DNA of 64,000 bases from Agrocybe praecox (Eukaryota > Basidiomycota > Agaricomycetes > Agaricales > Agrocybaceae): the NCBI GenBank assembly GCA_964017145.1, contig OZ024842.1:2666001-2730000 (forward strand), written 5' to 3'. Positions 9,611 through 20,314 of this stretch are shown here, piece by piece. Below the pieces are notes generated by a model, which did no database searches, was not told the DNA's origin, and was given only the letters and a program-made list of their open reading frames with translations. The translations under genes were made by a program, and so were the position numbers. Each line of letters begins with the position of its first letter. Position 1 is the stretch's first letter.

Positions 9611-10940
9611 ATGTCCCCCTTCGCCTTCCGACACCAGCCTCTCAAGGGTTTATACCTGACCTACCAGCTCCTAACCAGTTTGTTTATCCGTTTCCCACTC
9701 TGGGTCATCCTCAATCTTTTACCGTGTGTAGCCCCCCATTTCTTCGATACCGACCCATTCACATTCTTCCTGTAGATCCTGGCGTCCGAGAAGAGCATGG
9801 TCCTTGAAAAAGGCTGTGATGGTGAACGTCGTACGCCATTTCTTCTCTCTGGGTGCACAGTAAGAAATCCAATCTTACTCATTTACGTACCATCATGCTG
9901 ATTCTCTTTGAAGGACAGGACCACTCTTAAAGGTGCCAGACCACTTGGCAATCACCACCGGTGTCAACATCAACGGCGTATGGATTCCAGCAGCCAACGA
10001 TGTCGTAACGGGAAAGCTTAAGACTTGGGCTCAAGTCGCCAATGTTTCCTCCATTCGTCTGCCCGGCTATTGGATTCACAGAAAAGGTGTATCTATCAAA
10101 GCAGGCGCCCCTCCCCAACCAGGAGAAAAGATTATCTATCAACTGCACGGTGGCGCCTACATCCGTATGTCCGGAAATCCCAATGATCCCACAGCTCAGA
10201 TTTCGAAGGGTTATGTTCAGCACATCGATTCGGTCAATCGCGTCTTCTCATTGGAATACCGTCTCGCATCCACCAAACCATTCAAAGTGGCATTCCCATT
10301 CCCGACGCAGTTGCTTGATGCGCTCGCTGGCTATAATTATCTCGTGAACGTCGTCGGTGTCGCACCAGAAGACATCATTGTTTCAGGCGACTCGGCTGGT
10401 GCAAACCTTGCACATGCCTTGGTCAGGTACCTTACCGAGTACCAAGATTCCACAGAAGTTAAATTACCTGCCCCTCCCGGCGCTCTCATTCTCCTTTCGC
10501 CTTGGTTAGATCTGGGTACCAGCTCAGAAGCTATTCGTAATGGCTCTGTTCAGAACTTCCTCCGTTCAGATTATATCAGCCCGGAAAGCGGTTCAAGCTA
10601 CGCAAAACAAGCCTTTTTGGGTCCACACGGACTCGGGTTTGCAGATACAAACCCTTATATTTCACCAGCATCCCTCAACCCAAGTCTGACCATTGATTTC
10701 AAGAAATTCCCGAGAACATTCATTGTGGCAGGCGGCGCCGAAGTTCTTTACGACTCTATTGTTGTCACTAAGGACAGGATGATCAAGGATTTGGGCGAAG
10801 GCAATGGTGTGAAACCGGGTGAAGGCAAAGTTCGCTTCCACGTAGGACCCGATGGCGTGCACGACTATTTGGTCTTTCCCTGGTCTGAACCAGAAAGGAC
10901 AAGCACCTACAAGGAGATCAACAGATGGCTTTCGGCTTGA
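9611..10940 (+). CDS. alpha/beta-hydrolase (hormone-sensitive lipase-like esterase)
   Basis: Three exons, 9611..9723, 9776..9859 and 9914..10940, join to 407 residues. The N terminus has a hydrophobic stretch (YLTYQLLTSLFIRFPLWVIL) that is probably a membrane anchor. The catalytic part has the oxyanion-hole motif HGGAY, the nucleophile elbow GDSAG (VSGDSAGANLAHAL) and a C-terminal DGVHDY with the likely catalytic histidine. This is the alpha/beta-hydrolase-3 (HSL/steryl acetyl hydrolase-like) type seen in many basidiomycete paralogues. The substrate is unknown; short-chain esters or acetylated sterols are reasonable guesses from family members. It is transcribed towards the FNT gene, tail to tail, 354 bp apart. 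Confidence 0.9.
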
Positions 10941-11294
10941 TTTCTGTCAACAAAGGTCGTATGTATCATGTTGTATCTATCAATTCCTTTGGGTTTATAT
11001 TTGAACGTATTACTTACCAGCATAATTGAATATGTCCGGTGTCGTCATAAACTTTAAGGCATGTTGCTCGAAGAAAAAGAAACATCGATCTTTTTTGCCT
11101 TCTCATCTGTCGGCAAACGACATATGATGGCCGACCTCGCTGTTTTCTTCTCCAAAATAATCCGTCAATTTCGCTAATGTTTGGGACCGACGAGAGCTCA
11201 TCGGGAAACGCAGTTTATGAAACAGTTACAAAGAACGAGCATATGGTAAAAAAGTACAGCAACATTCGGGTCCGGCAACTATCGTATAACCAAT
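10941..11294. other. convergent 3' region, no gene seen
   Basis: This lies between the hydrolase stop and the FNT stop, two genes transcribed towards each other. It should hold both 3' UTRs. No conserved frame or RNA gene was seen. Confidence 0.5.
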
Positions 11295-12958
11295 TTACTC
11301 AATATGTTGTGTGGACTGCCCCTTTTCCATTCCGTGGCTCGAGACCGAACCTTCGTTTAACACCTCTCCGGTCTCTGCTTCGCGGAGGCGTGCAGCGTGG
11401 CTGTCCGAGAGATAGAAATATACGGCTGGAAGGCCTACAAATAGCGCACCAACAGCGTTTCCGAGGAAGGCCGCAATGACAGATCTACGAAAATGAAGAG
11501 ACCAAGTTAGCTACATATCTCGGCAGCTGCGCACTTGTGGGTCACGGTCTACGTACTTTCCGATGTATTGGTTGACGGTCATCTAGAAGTAAAAGTGGCT
11601 ACATCAAGATGGCGGCATGACTGGCTCTGAACAAGAACTTACTGGGGCGCCGAACATGATTCCTAGCGGCACGGAGAACATGTTGGCGACCACTATAATT
11701 ATACAAGTTAAATGGTGCTCTTATCTTTATGTATACTGATGTATGAGGCTCACCGTGATCGAATCCACAGGCTACGAAGATCTACAAGGAGCTCATGCTT
11801 AGTAGGATGCCTCCGGAAGGACAGATGATGGGAACCTGCGTACCCAAATAGGTATCCAAATTGCGAAAATCTTCAGGAAGACAATAGCAACGGTATCTGT
11901 CAGTGAATTGACATCTTGATTCTTCGTATCAGATAGGTACTTACTTTAGATATTGTGTCTCTTGCAGCTGCAGCTTGCTATTTTTGATATCAAAATGAAT
12001 CATTAGAAAACCACCTACCGGAGATACATAACTCGCGCGAACAACGTACCCAAACAGCGACACAGACCAGCCAGTTACAACCAATGCCACGCAAGAATAT
12101 CTGATGCCATTGTGGATCATGCGCTTTGTGGCTATCACCAGCGTTAGTAAAGGGGCTTGAAGGCGGATAAGACAGGGAAACTCACATGGCAAAAGTCTTA
12201 ATAAAGGTGGCGTATGGTTCCGCTGAAACAATTCCGCTGTCTACACATATAGCACACCGTTAGAGGGGCGAGGAACAAAACGGGAGACTTTGAAGCCAGA
12301 AGACTCACAGTGCACTAGAATAGCAGCGAAGAAGAGACTGCCGGCGAGGTTTCCGAAAAAGACTGTAGGCGTGTATGAATATCTCATTGTGTGCTATCTC
12401 CAATGATCAACTAACCTATAATCCAGTTGACAGGCAAACTCCACCACGGAATGGCACGTTTAGCCAATGCCATGGGAAATACCTATAGAGCAGGCCGTCA
12501 AATGTGAACGGAAGTACACGCAAAGCAAGAAACAAATTCTCACCAGCATGTTACTAGTCAAAAGCTCTTGACCTTGTAGAACAATCCTAAAAAAATTTGG
12601 GGATGGCACGGTATCGTTGGTTTCGAGCACGACAACAGCCTATCTGGTGCACTGACATTACCAAACCCACAGGAAAGACGAACCCGCCCAAAATCTTCAC
12701 AATGCCCGGGTTTGAGGCAGTTAAACCACCTGCGCCTCCTTGCAGTACTTCTGAGAGCAGGCCTCCGAAGGACAACATCGCGCCTGCCATGAACTACACA
12801 ATGACTGAGCGTCATATCGATACGTGCATAACGAGGTGCAATATACGTACAGCCTTTATGAAGACGGACTCATAACGGTCCTTATGCTTCTTGACGCCAT
12901 GTTGTACCATGAGAGCGGCGACCTCCTCTGGCTTCAAAGTACTTGGTGTGTATGACAT
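11295..12958 (-). CDS. Formate/nitrite transporter (FNT) family channel
   Basis: Thirteen exons splice to 299 residues with every phase closing: 12851..12958, 12657..12793, 12544..12586, 12416..12482, 12309..12362, 12186..12240, 12050..12131, 11945..11977, 11844..11870, 11754..11781, 11643..11692, 11557..11582 and 11295..11484. The product is a six-helix pentameric-type channel for formate, nitrite or related monovalent acids in the plasma membrane. Diagnostic segments include SFGGLLSEVLQGG, GLVMIVLQGQELLTSNML, LRGIGCNWLVCVAVW, FVACGFDHVVANMF and GALFVGLPAVYFY. The asparagines and histidine in NWLVC and FDHVVANMF fit the family's pore motifs. Several exons are only 26-33 nt. No nitrate-assimilation genes flank it, so the substrate stays open. 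Confidence 0.93.
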
Positions 12959-14900
12959 GGCTCAAACTATGCTATGCTAGAGTGAGAGGTATGGATGAGG
13001 TACGGAGGCAAGGAGCAAGGAAGCAACCGATCAACCGATAGAGCATTTTAAAAGGTGTATAAATAATTGTTCATTGAAAGGATAAGGGCTCTTTCCGGTC
13101 ATGAGGTGAAACTTCCCAAGGACCGGTAAATGTGAAGAGGGATCGGTGAAGTATACGGGGCAGAACGTTTTCGCTCAGGTAGTAGTTAAATTTACACCAG
13201 AAAGTGGGGTTGCTAGTCTATTTTTAAGTCCTTTTAGTACTCCTCCTAGTCCGGTCATACTTTGTCATCATCTCGGGCAAGAGCTGTAGTTCGGCATGTA
13301 GACTCAATTTCATACACCTTTTCCTGGGATAAAGCATTGTAACAAAAGAAATTACTGCAGCGAAACCTCGTAGTCTATTTATAGAACTCATTACCTGGTT
13401 AAGGAACTTGCCACGATAGAATGTGTGGGGACGCCGCGGCAGTTGTGATCACAAACCATTCATTTGTTCCATCTGATATTGTTCCGCATATTATGAGCAT
13501 CCTGAATCCTACGCATTCGTGACTGTTTTTAAACCTGAGCGCTCGCTCGGTATACAGACGGGCGGACGTCATACATCCAGGTGCAATAGCTATAGCAAAC
13601 TACCTATTAGTATCATACTCCTACTAGTAATAGCTGTCTAAATGATCCATTGACAGGCCGCCTACTAGCAACGTCTATCAACACGGCTATACAAAATAAT
13701 ACTTGGGACCCACTACTATATAAACGTCAGTGCATGTACTACACGTTATCGAAGGAATCCAACAACCTCGTACACACCTGCCGCACTAGGGCCGCACAGG
13801 CACAAGGTTTTCTTAGTTTTTTCTTCTATCCAAATCTTGTTTCACGGGCCTCTTATTGAAACCCGTGCTACCCTCTGTGTATGCTACGATGTTTCTCCTG
13901 CATGGGAGGAAGTGTCGCATGGGGGGTCATACAAATACAGCACTCCAGCAGGATATCTTACTGTTATCGCTATCGTCGTATGCTTTAATATGATCAAATA
14001 GCTCAAGTAGTAATAGTGATTCTCATTCGACGCGAAAATTAATCGTGGTTGCCATCACTGACGTAGGCTCATATATTTATTCCAAGCGCAGTAAAACGTC
14101 AACTCTAGTACATCAAAATGAGAAGTCTATCAGGATTACTGGAGCCATTATATAACCAAAACAATTCCCTTCCTGTTTCTACGGAGGCATCGGCGTTGTA
14201 AACGGTACCAAAGTCGCAAGAAAATGCCAATAATCTCGGCATTCTCGGTAAGGAAATACGTAATTGGTCCATAAAAATAGATCAGTCGAGATTTATTCCA
14301 TAAATAGATAATTGAACATGAACCACACAGGACATGTCAGATGTCGTCTCTTTTTTCACAAAAGGCAGGCACTCAACAGGCACTTCTTCCACGTATATAT
14401 ATAAACCGTTCATTATGTACCTGACATCCCTTCTAGGAAAAAGTGCGTATTATGTAGAAATATGAATAGCATTGTGTTGTCTGTCTCTTGTCTTGATATA
14501 TGTACTATGTAAGTAGTAGTAGTAAGCAGTGAGTTGTATTTACATCGGAAATTGAAAGTTTTTTTTACTAGTGCATCATCAATTAAGCATATCATAATCA
14601 TGAGAGGGGGGAGGCAGGTCAGAGAGATCGAATATAAACAGCAGAAAAGGAACTTGAAAGCAGGAGAGAAAAACATATAATGCAAAGCAAATCGACGAGA
14701 AATAACATGTAAAAGCAGGATAATAAACAAAGAAATTTGAATATACCATAAAGACGCACCATCCAGTGAAAAGAAAGAAAGAAAGCAAATCAAAGAAAAA
14801 AAACGCGGGTAAAATGGGGAACTAGCAGAAAGAAATTAAGCATCGAAAGGAAGCTGGAAAGCATTTTGAAGATGATAGTATAGCATGACGAGTTTTTTAA
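12959..14900. other. gene-poor stretch, nothing identified
   Basis: About 1.9 kb separate the FNT start from the stop of the Mei2-like gene. The left end should hold the FNT promoter and the right end the Mei2-like 3' UTR. The middle has only short frames without recognisable motifs, scattered stops on both strands, and A/T-rich and purine-rich tracts (about 14760-14820). I saw no convincing tRNA, terminal repeats or transposase remains. Short related snippets (ACTCCTCCTAG near 13240, ACTCCTACTAG near 13618) are too small to call a repeat. Confidence 0.5.
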
Positions 14901-17900
14901 TTATTTGTTGCGATGATAGTTGGCCTTATTCATGTGGATGTTGTTATTGTTATCGGACGTGGTATTATTTTCCCCTCCGGCGTCGGCGCGCTCTTCAGCC
15001 GAGGTATTATTCAAAGGCGCAATTTTAGCTCTCCGAAACCGATTCGAAATCGCGTCGATGCTAAGATGATTCTGATTCTGATTCTTATTATGCATTTGTC
15101 GGACCCGATCGTCGACGAACCTGCGGGGCGGGGCATTGTTCAGTAGTCCTTGCCCGCCGTATGACGAGGAGGAGGAGGAGTGGGCGTTGGTCCCAGGAGG
15201 GAAGAGGGTTCCGCGGTTGTACGAGCTACGCTCCTTCCTGCGAATATGAGTCGGGGTTGGGAAAGGTTCGGGGAGACCTTGTTCGGGCCCCGAGGAATAG
15301 AAAATACGGGGTCGCCATGCTTCACATTCGTCCATGATCGCAGAGTTTTTAAACTTTTCGACGAGGGCTTCTTTGCCTCTGTAAGTGGGGTCGATGTTAA
15401 TGTTAATAATATATAAAGATGAGCTGCAAGGAAGGGAAGGCAACTCACTGGTAGTTCCCATAACTCATCTGTAATATTTTTTCACTCGAGAACATATTCC
15501 TGAGAACGAGATGAGGTTATTATTTTATTTTGAGAGTATACTAGTACATGAGGCACTTACCATTTCGTCCCGAGCCTTTCCTTGGAAAAACGGAGAAGGT
15601 CTTCAACCGTGATAAAGTTCACGAACGCGTACCCAACGTTGCACCCTGATATTAAAATGAGTATACTGGAGTGAAATACAAAGATGACTCCAAGCAGGCT
15701 TACCATTTTTAAAATCGATGCGCAGGTACATAAAGTCGATGCGGCGCGGGCAAACCTGGGCAATATAATCCTGCAAATCGGTGTCGCTCATCTTGTTCGG
15801 TATATTCTTGATCATGACGGTGGTACGCGTATCGACGCCGCTTTCTATCCTACTGATATTGAGTTGATTTCTCTCGCCTTGTCCGGATGTACTCAAAGAC
15901 GCGTTCGCATTGGCGTTGGCGTTCTTTGGTTCATACACAACCAAGTTGGACGTGGAATCAACGCTGGACGGGGAGTCACCAGAGGAGGGCGGGGAGATGT
16001 GCGCAAATGCCTGAGGTGAGGGAACGTTAGCAGGCACAATGACTTGTTGATGTTGCGGAAGGTAAAAATGTGGTGGTTGGTCAGGTGTGGGCATATAGGG
16101 AGACGGGTAGTAGTATTGAGGACCAGGAGAGATCATATCCTCGCGAATGATATACGGAGCACTGGGGGGACCTGCAGACACAGCGGCGATCGCAGGATCA
16201 AAGTTGTAGTTGATTCTGGGCCAGGGACCTACAGAGCTGACATTAGGCGCCGGCACTGGTAGTTGTTGTGGGTCCATGGGATAGTATTCGTATGGGTGAT
16301 GGATGCCGACGCCGGGACTAATGGGTGGGGCATAATAGACAGTTCCTTGTGGCGGCGGTGGTGGTAGGATCGCGTAGTGTGTTCCGAAGTTGATGTTGGT
16401 GTGCGCGGGATGGGCCGATGGTGGGTCTTTTGAAGGACAATATATACAACTACCCTCGTTGTCTGGCGTGTAACATGTCAGAGAGGTAGCATTTGTACCA
16501 GCAGGATAGGCAACTTCGTTATCCCACTGCTTTTCGGGGAAGGAAATTTGTCGAGGAGGTATACCGACGACCTGTGCGCTAGGAGGACCTGATGGGGAGT
16601 GTCCAGTAGCGTATTGACCATTGATCGAGTCGAAGGGGGGAGAAGTGTAAAAGACAGTCGGAGAGGTTGCGCTAGGCTGAACGGGGTTAAATCGAATACG
16701 CATCTGAGATCTCGAGCCTGCGAGAGCAATTTCCAAATCGCCTACACCTTCCCCTGGAAAACGGAGGCCTACTCGCGACTCATTCTCTGCGACAGATTTG
16801 ATTCTAAACACTTTAATCTTGACCCCGAAGACGACTTTATCGTCGATGTCCTTCACAACATTTAAACCATCCTTCATATTGAAGAACTCGAAAACATAGG
16901 TCAAAATGTTCTATGGTGTTTGGTTAGGATACAATGTCGTCAAGGACGTTTTGAAAAATATACCTTGTTCATTTCCGCGCTCTGTTCATCAAACTTGAAG
17001 AAGCGAAGAAGGCCGAAACTCTTGAGCATACTTTGGAGGATCGATATATTGATTCCCTGGCGAAAAAATGATTTTCCGTCCCCTTCCAGATCCGAACAAG
17101 CCTGGGGAGCTGTAGATTCTTCGTCCAGCTTTTGAAGTTGAAGTTTAAAATGATCTTCGACACCATCCAAAATACGAGAGCGCGAGATGGCCTTTAAATG
17201 GCGTCAAATACAACAACAAAAAAACGTCAAGATAAGGCTTACCGATGGGAGGTCATTCAAAGTTACCAACCGAACGGAAAACCCCAAAGGATTTCCATTT
17301 TCGTCGACATCGGGACCAAGGAACGGCTGCATGCCCTGGACGTCGTTGCCTAAAAGGATATCTTGGGCCTTTTTAGCTACTCGGACATCCCAAAAGACGA
17401 TATACATGTGGCCTTTGGTTTGGAGATGAAGTTCGTTTGAGCCCTTGACGATGGTGTCATTGGGAGGGGAGTAGGTGAAGAGTCTGGTGATGTTTTCCTT
17501 GCTAGTTGTCGACGCGAAAAGAATGTCAACGATGGCCGATCTTATTTTTTCGCCTGAAGCTTGACGGTTGAGATTCCCTAGCTGTAAAATGCGCGTGAAA
17601 AAAAGGTTTTTTTGAATAAATAAAAGGGACCGACGAGTAAAATTCGTGTTGACTTTGGGTCTGGGTCTTCTATTTCTTCGCCATCAGCCGTTGAGGGAAC
17701 TGACTGTGCATCGGCATTTGACGAGCCATGACTAGCGGTGGTCCTTATGCTTGACGACGGAGTAAGAGGAGGAGTTAAGAGGAGGGAATGAGGTTGATCG
17801 CGTTCGGTACGACGCCTAGCATGAGTTTTTGGGGTTCGTCCTTGCTGTCCAATAGAGGGATAACGAGTACGAGTCTCCACGGCCGATGTACTTATTGCAG

Positions 17901-17943
17901 CCTTTGGAGACGACGGTGGGGATGGTCTCTGTGTTTGCTGCAT
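14901..17943 (-). CDS. Mei2-like RNA-binding protein
   Basis: This multi-exon gene starts at ATG 17943 (MQQTQRPSPPSSP...) and stops at 14901 (YHRNK). The N-terminal part is Ser/Pro/Thr-rich. An RRM-like region follows around 17200-17500 (GHMYIVFWDVRVAKKAQ), then a second about 16790-17170. A long Pro/Tyr-rich linker precedes the C-terminal Mei2-type RRM, split by introns: TTVMIKNIPNKMSDTDLQDYI, RIDFMYLRIDFKN, GCNVGYAFVNFITVEDLLRF. This C-terminal RRM with its NIPNKM start and NVGYAFVNF RNP motif defines the Mei2 family, whose fission yeast member commits cells to meiosis by binding a non-coding RNA. The tail has short Asn-rich runs and an alternating Asn-Ala run (about 15900). Exact exon ends in the N-terminal third were not all resolved. 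Confidence 0.88.
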
Positions 17944-18440
17944 GTTTTCCGAGTCTGCAGGGGTATTTCTTGTAAACCTAGAAAAATAAAATAAGAAGGG
18001 TGTTCAAGACAAGAAAGAAAGAAAGAAAAAAACGAACGGAATGTTGGGAAGAGAAGGCGAATGCTGAAGTCTAGGAGGACGCAAAATAATGGGGGCAGAC
18101 ATTGTTGAGCTGAGCGGCAGAAGGACAGATAGACAGTGATTAAATTGTTTAATGAGTCCATTCGGCAACGCAGACGGCTTAGATTTGCGGATCTCAAAAA
18201 GTTGTCGTCAGGTCGATAAAAACCAAATCCGACAGCGAGGAAATTTATCATCTTCTTTTCACAGGAACCTTGTTTACAGCTCCTTTGTGTCGATGATCAC
18301 CCACTGCACAAACGGAGAAAAGCAGGGCCGGCATTATCCGTAAAGAAGGCGCGTCGCGAACATAGTACATACAATATATCATGTGACCAAAGTCATTTTA
18401 CCGGTCACTCTGACTCTGACTCTCTTGTCCATACTCCAAT
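17944..18440. other. divergent promoter region, Mei2-like / mS6
   Basis: About 500 bp lie between the Mei2-like ATG and the mitochondrial ribosomal S6 ATG, which point away from each other. It contains AAGAAAGAAAG-type and TCTGACTCTGACTCT-type low-complexity tracts (about 18010-18030 and 18405-18425). An upstream non-coding exon for the Mei2-like gene is possible. No other gene was seen. Confidence 0.5.
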
Positions 18441-18921
18441 ATGCCGCTCTACGAAATGCTATGTATCACAACCCATGTATCTTCATATGTCAGTCACAAC
18501 ATCTCCTGCGTCACCTATCTATTCTCACATTTCCTTCTGTAGAACCATATTCGCGAACTGGTTCGGCAGTCTGCCCTCCACGTCCTCAACAACGGCGGCG
18601 TGGTTCGCAACATCAACTCGTGGGGCACAAAAACTCTACCACAGAAAATGAAGAGACATGGACCGTACCAAATTGTTGGAGAGTGCGTCCCTAAAACTCT
18701 AAAACCATCTCTACTTTTATTTAAACACAGCCAGTTATTGGACCATGCATTTCGACACGAGCCCTCGGACATTAAGGTCCCTAAACGGCATTCTGCGTCG
18801 AGATCCTCGTGTGCTGCGCTGGACCGTCCTCAAGGTCGCTGACAGAGTGGAGGACTTATCGAAAAAGGCCGAGAATATTTCTTCCACAAAGAAGCTCACT
18901 GTCGAGAACATGATTGATTGA
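18441..18921 (+). CDS. MRP17: Mitochondrial small-subunit ribosomal protein bS6m (Mrp17/MRPS6)
   Basis: Three exons, 18441..18476, 18543..18682 and 18735..18921, join to 120 residues. The start MPLYEMLCIT is typical of S6 proteins, followed by IRELVRQSALHVLNNGGVVRNINSWG, LPQKMKRHG and DYWTMHFDTSP. The length fits fungal mitochondrial S6. It binds next to S18 in the small subunit of the mitochondrial ribosome. Intron 2 ends at the second of two nearby AG sites (CACAGCCAG), because only that one gives VGDYWTMHFD; the first would shift the frame. No long presequence is visible, which is usual for this protein. Confidence 0.92.
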
Positions 18922-19091
18922 ACGGGGGACCACATAGCACGCTTCTACCAACAAGCTTTTTCGTCTGACAGATGATCAACTATCCATAACTGCGACCCTG
19001 CATAACAAAAATTGGGCGCTCGATGCGGCGACCAACGACGGGAGGTTCTCTCACCTAGAATACCATGACTTTTCTTATTTTTAGATATACG

Positions 19092-20138
19092 TTAATTCGC
19101 TTTCCCTCCTCGTCCTTGTACAAACTGCTCAATCTCAGAGAGTGTTTCTATCACCTGAATTCCCTCAAGTTGCTCGCCAATCTCTTTGTGCTCCTGTTCG
19201 CCTGCCGGACCTCGCCTACGCAGTAAAAGCGCATTCATACCAGCGTCCAATGCTCCATAATAATCACTTTTAGGGTTATTTCAGATGATCGCATTTTAGA
19301 ACAACCAAGACTTACCAAATCAACTCATCTCCGACATGGAGGGACTGAGATGGATGAATAACCTCCTGTGGATTATTAACGTCTTGATTGAGTGATTTCA
19401 AAGCTCTCATGTATATTTCTGGTGATGGCTTCGATATTCCTTCATCTTCACTCAACACAATAGGCCAAAGGTATTCCGGAAACCCAAGATCTTCCAACAC
19501 AGCAGCTGGCACATCATCGCACTCTTCAGCATTCCGGATTCACGCGACTAACGTACTCACTAAATCGTTTATCGCCATTGCTAATAATGGCTGTTTTTAT
19601 CCCTAGTTGCTCGTGAAGTCGGCGTACTAGAGCATTTATGAATATTCGCAAATATCTTTGTAAGAGAAGCACCAACTTGTTGGAATGGCATCGTCGAAAG
19701 CTCGATACCCTTCTTTCGAACTAAAACGCACCATTAGCTGATTGACAATCGTCGATAAATTATTATCAAGCGCTATTTTGGAATACATAAGAAATCAAGC
19801 AATAATATAAAATATATGCAGACCTTGTTGGTCTGCTCCCGAAGCTAGCGCTGTCCTCCGAATGACATCCTGCCACCAATTTTCTGCCCCTTTTTTGTAC
19901 GTTGGATGTTCTCGCTGAACAGCTTTCAAAGCTATTTCGGAAGACAATAACTAGGCAAATCTATTAAATTACATGCCAATAACGGGCTCTCACCTGTCTT
20001 GAAAGAATGCTTGATGCGTTCTGGCGAAAGGATACCCACGTACGGTGCGAATACTTCAGAATATTGAACGTGTATTGGTAGTCTAGGTGTAATGATAGTA
20101 TGCAGGGCGTCGAATGTGACTAGACGTATGCGATTCAT
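19092..20138 (-). CDS. HAD-superfamily hydrolase (HDHD3-like)
   Basis: A multi-exon gene from ATG 20138 (MNRIRLVTFDALHT...) to a stop at 19092 (VQGRGGKAN). HAD motifs appear in order: motif I VTFDALHT with the first aspartate, but an alanine where a second aspartate is common in phosphatases; motif II AIISNGD; motif III lysine in GISKPSPEIY; motif IV region HVGDEL followed, across an intron, by YYGALDAGMNALL. This pattern matches HDHD3-like members, whose substrates are mostly unknown. Because the usual second motif I aspartate (general acid/base) is not present in that position, phosphatase activity is uncertain. It shares a 176-bp promoter region with the divergent S41 peptidase gene. Confidence 0.82.
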
Positions 20139-20314
20139 AGTAAGAGGCTACATACAAGTTTGAATTTGAACGACGTCGGCCATCATCTTGGGTGTACTGA
20201 CGGACAACCGGGCCGGCATACGAAAATAGCTCGAGGTATTAACCGACCGCCAGGTTGATCAACGTCCACGACCGCCACCGTCCTTCAAGTTCAACTTGCT
20301 TTGGATTGCTTACA
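20139..20314. promoter_or_regulatory. bidirectional promoter, HAD hydrolase / S41 peptidase
   Basis: Only 176 bp separate the divergent start codons, so both promoters must overlap here. The GC content is moderate, and no clear TATA box or known motif stands out. Confidence 0.5.

Noticed and set aside
14440..14793. Minus-strand frames with hydrophobic translations around 14413-14793
   Set aside because: They come from A/T-rich, purine-rich DNA downstream of the Mei2-like stop and lack protein-like composition.
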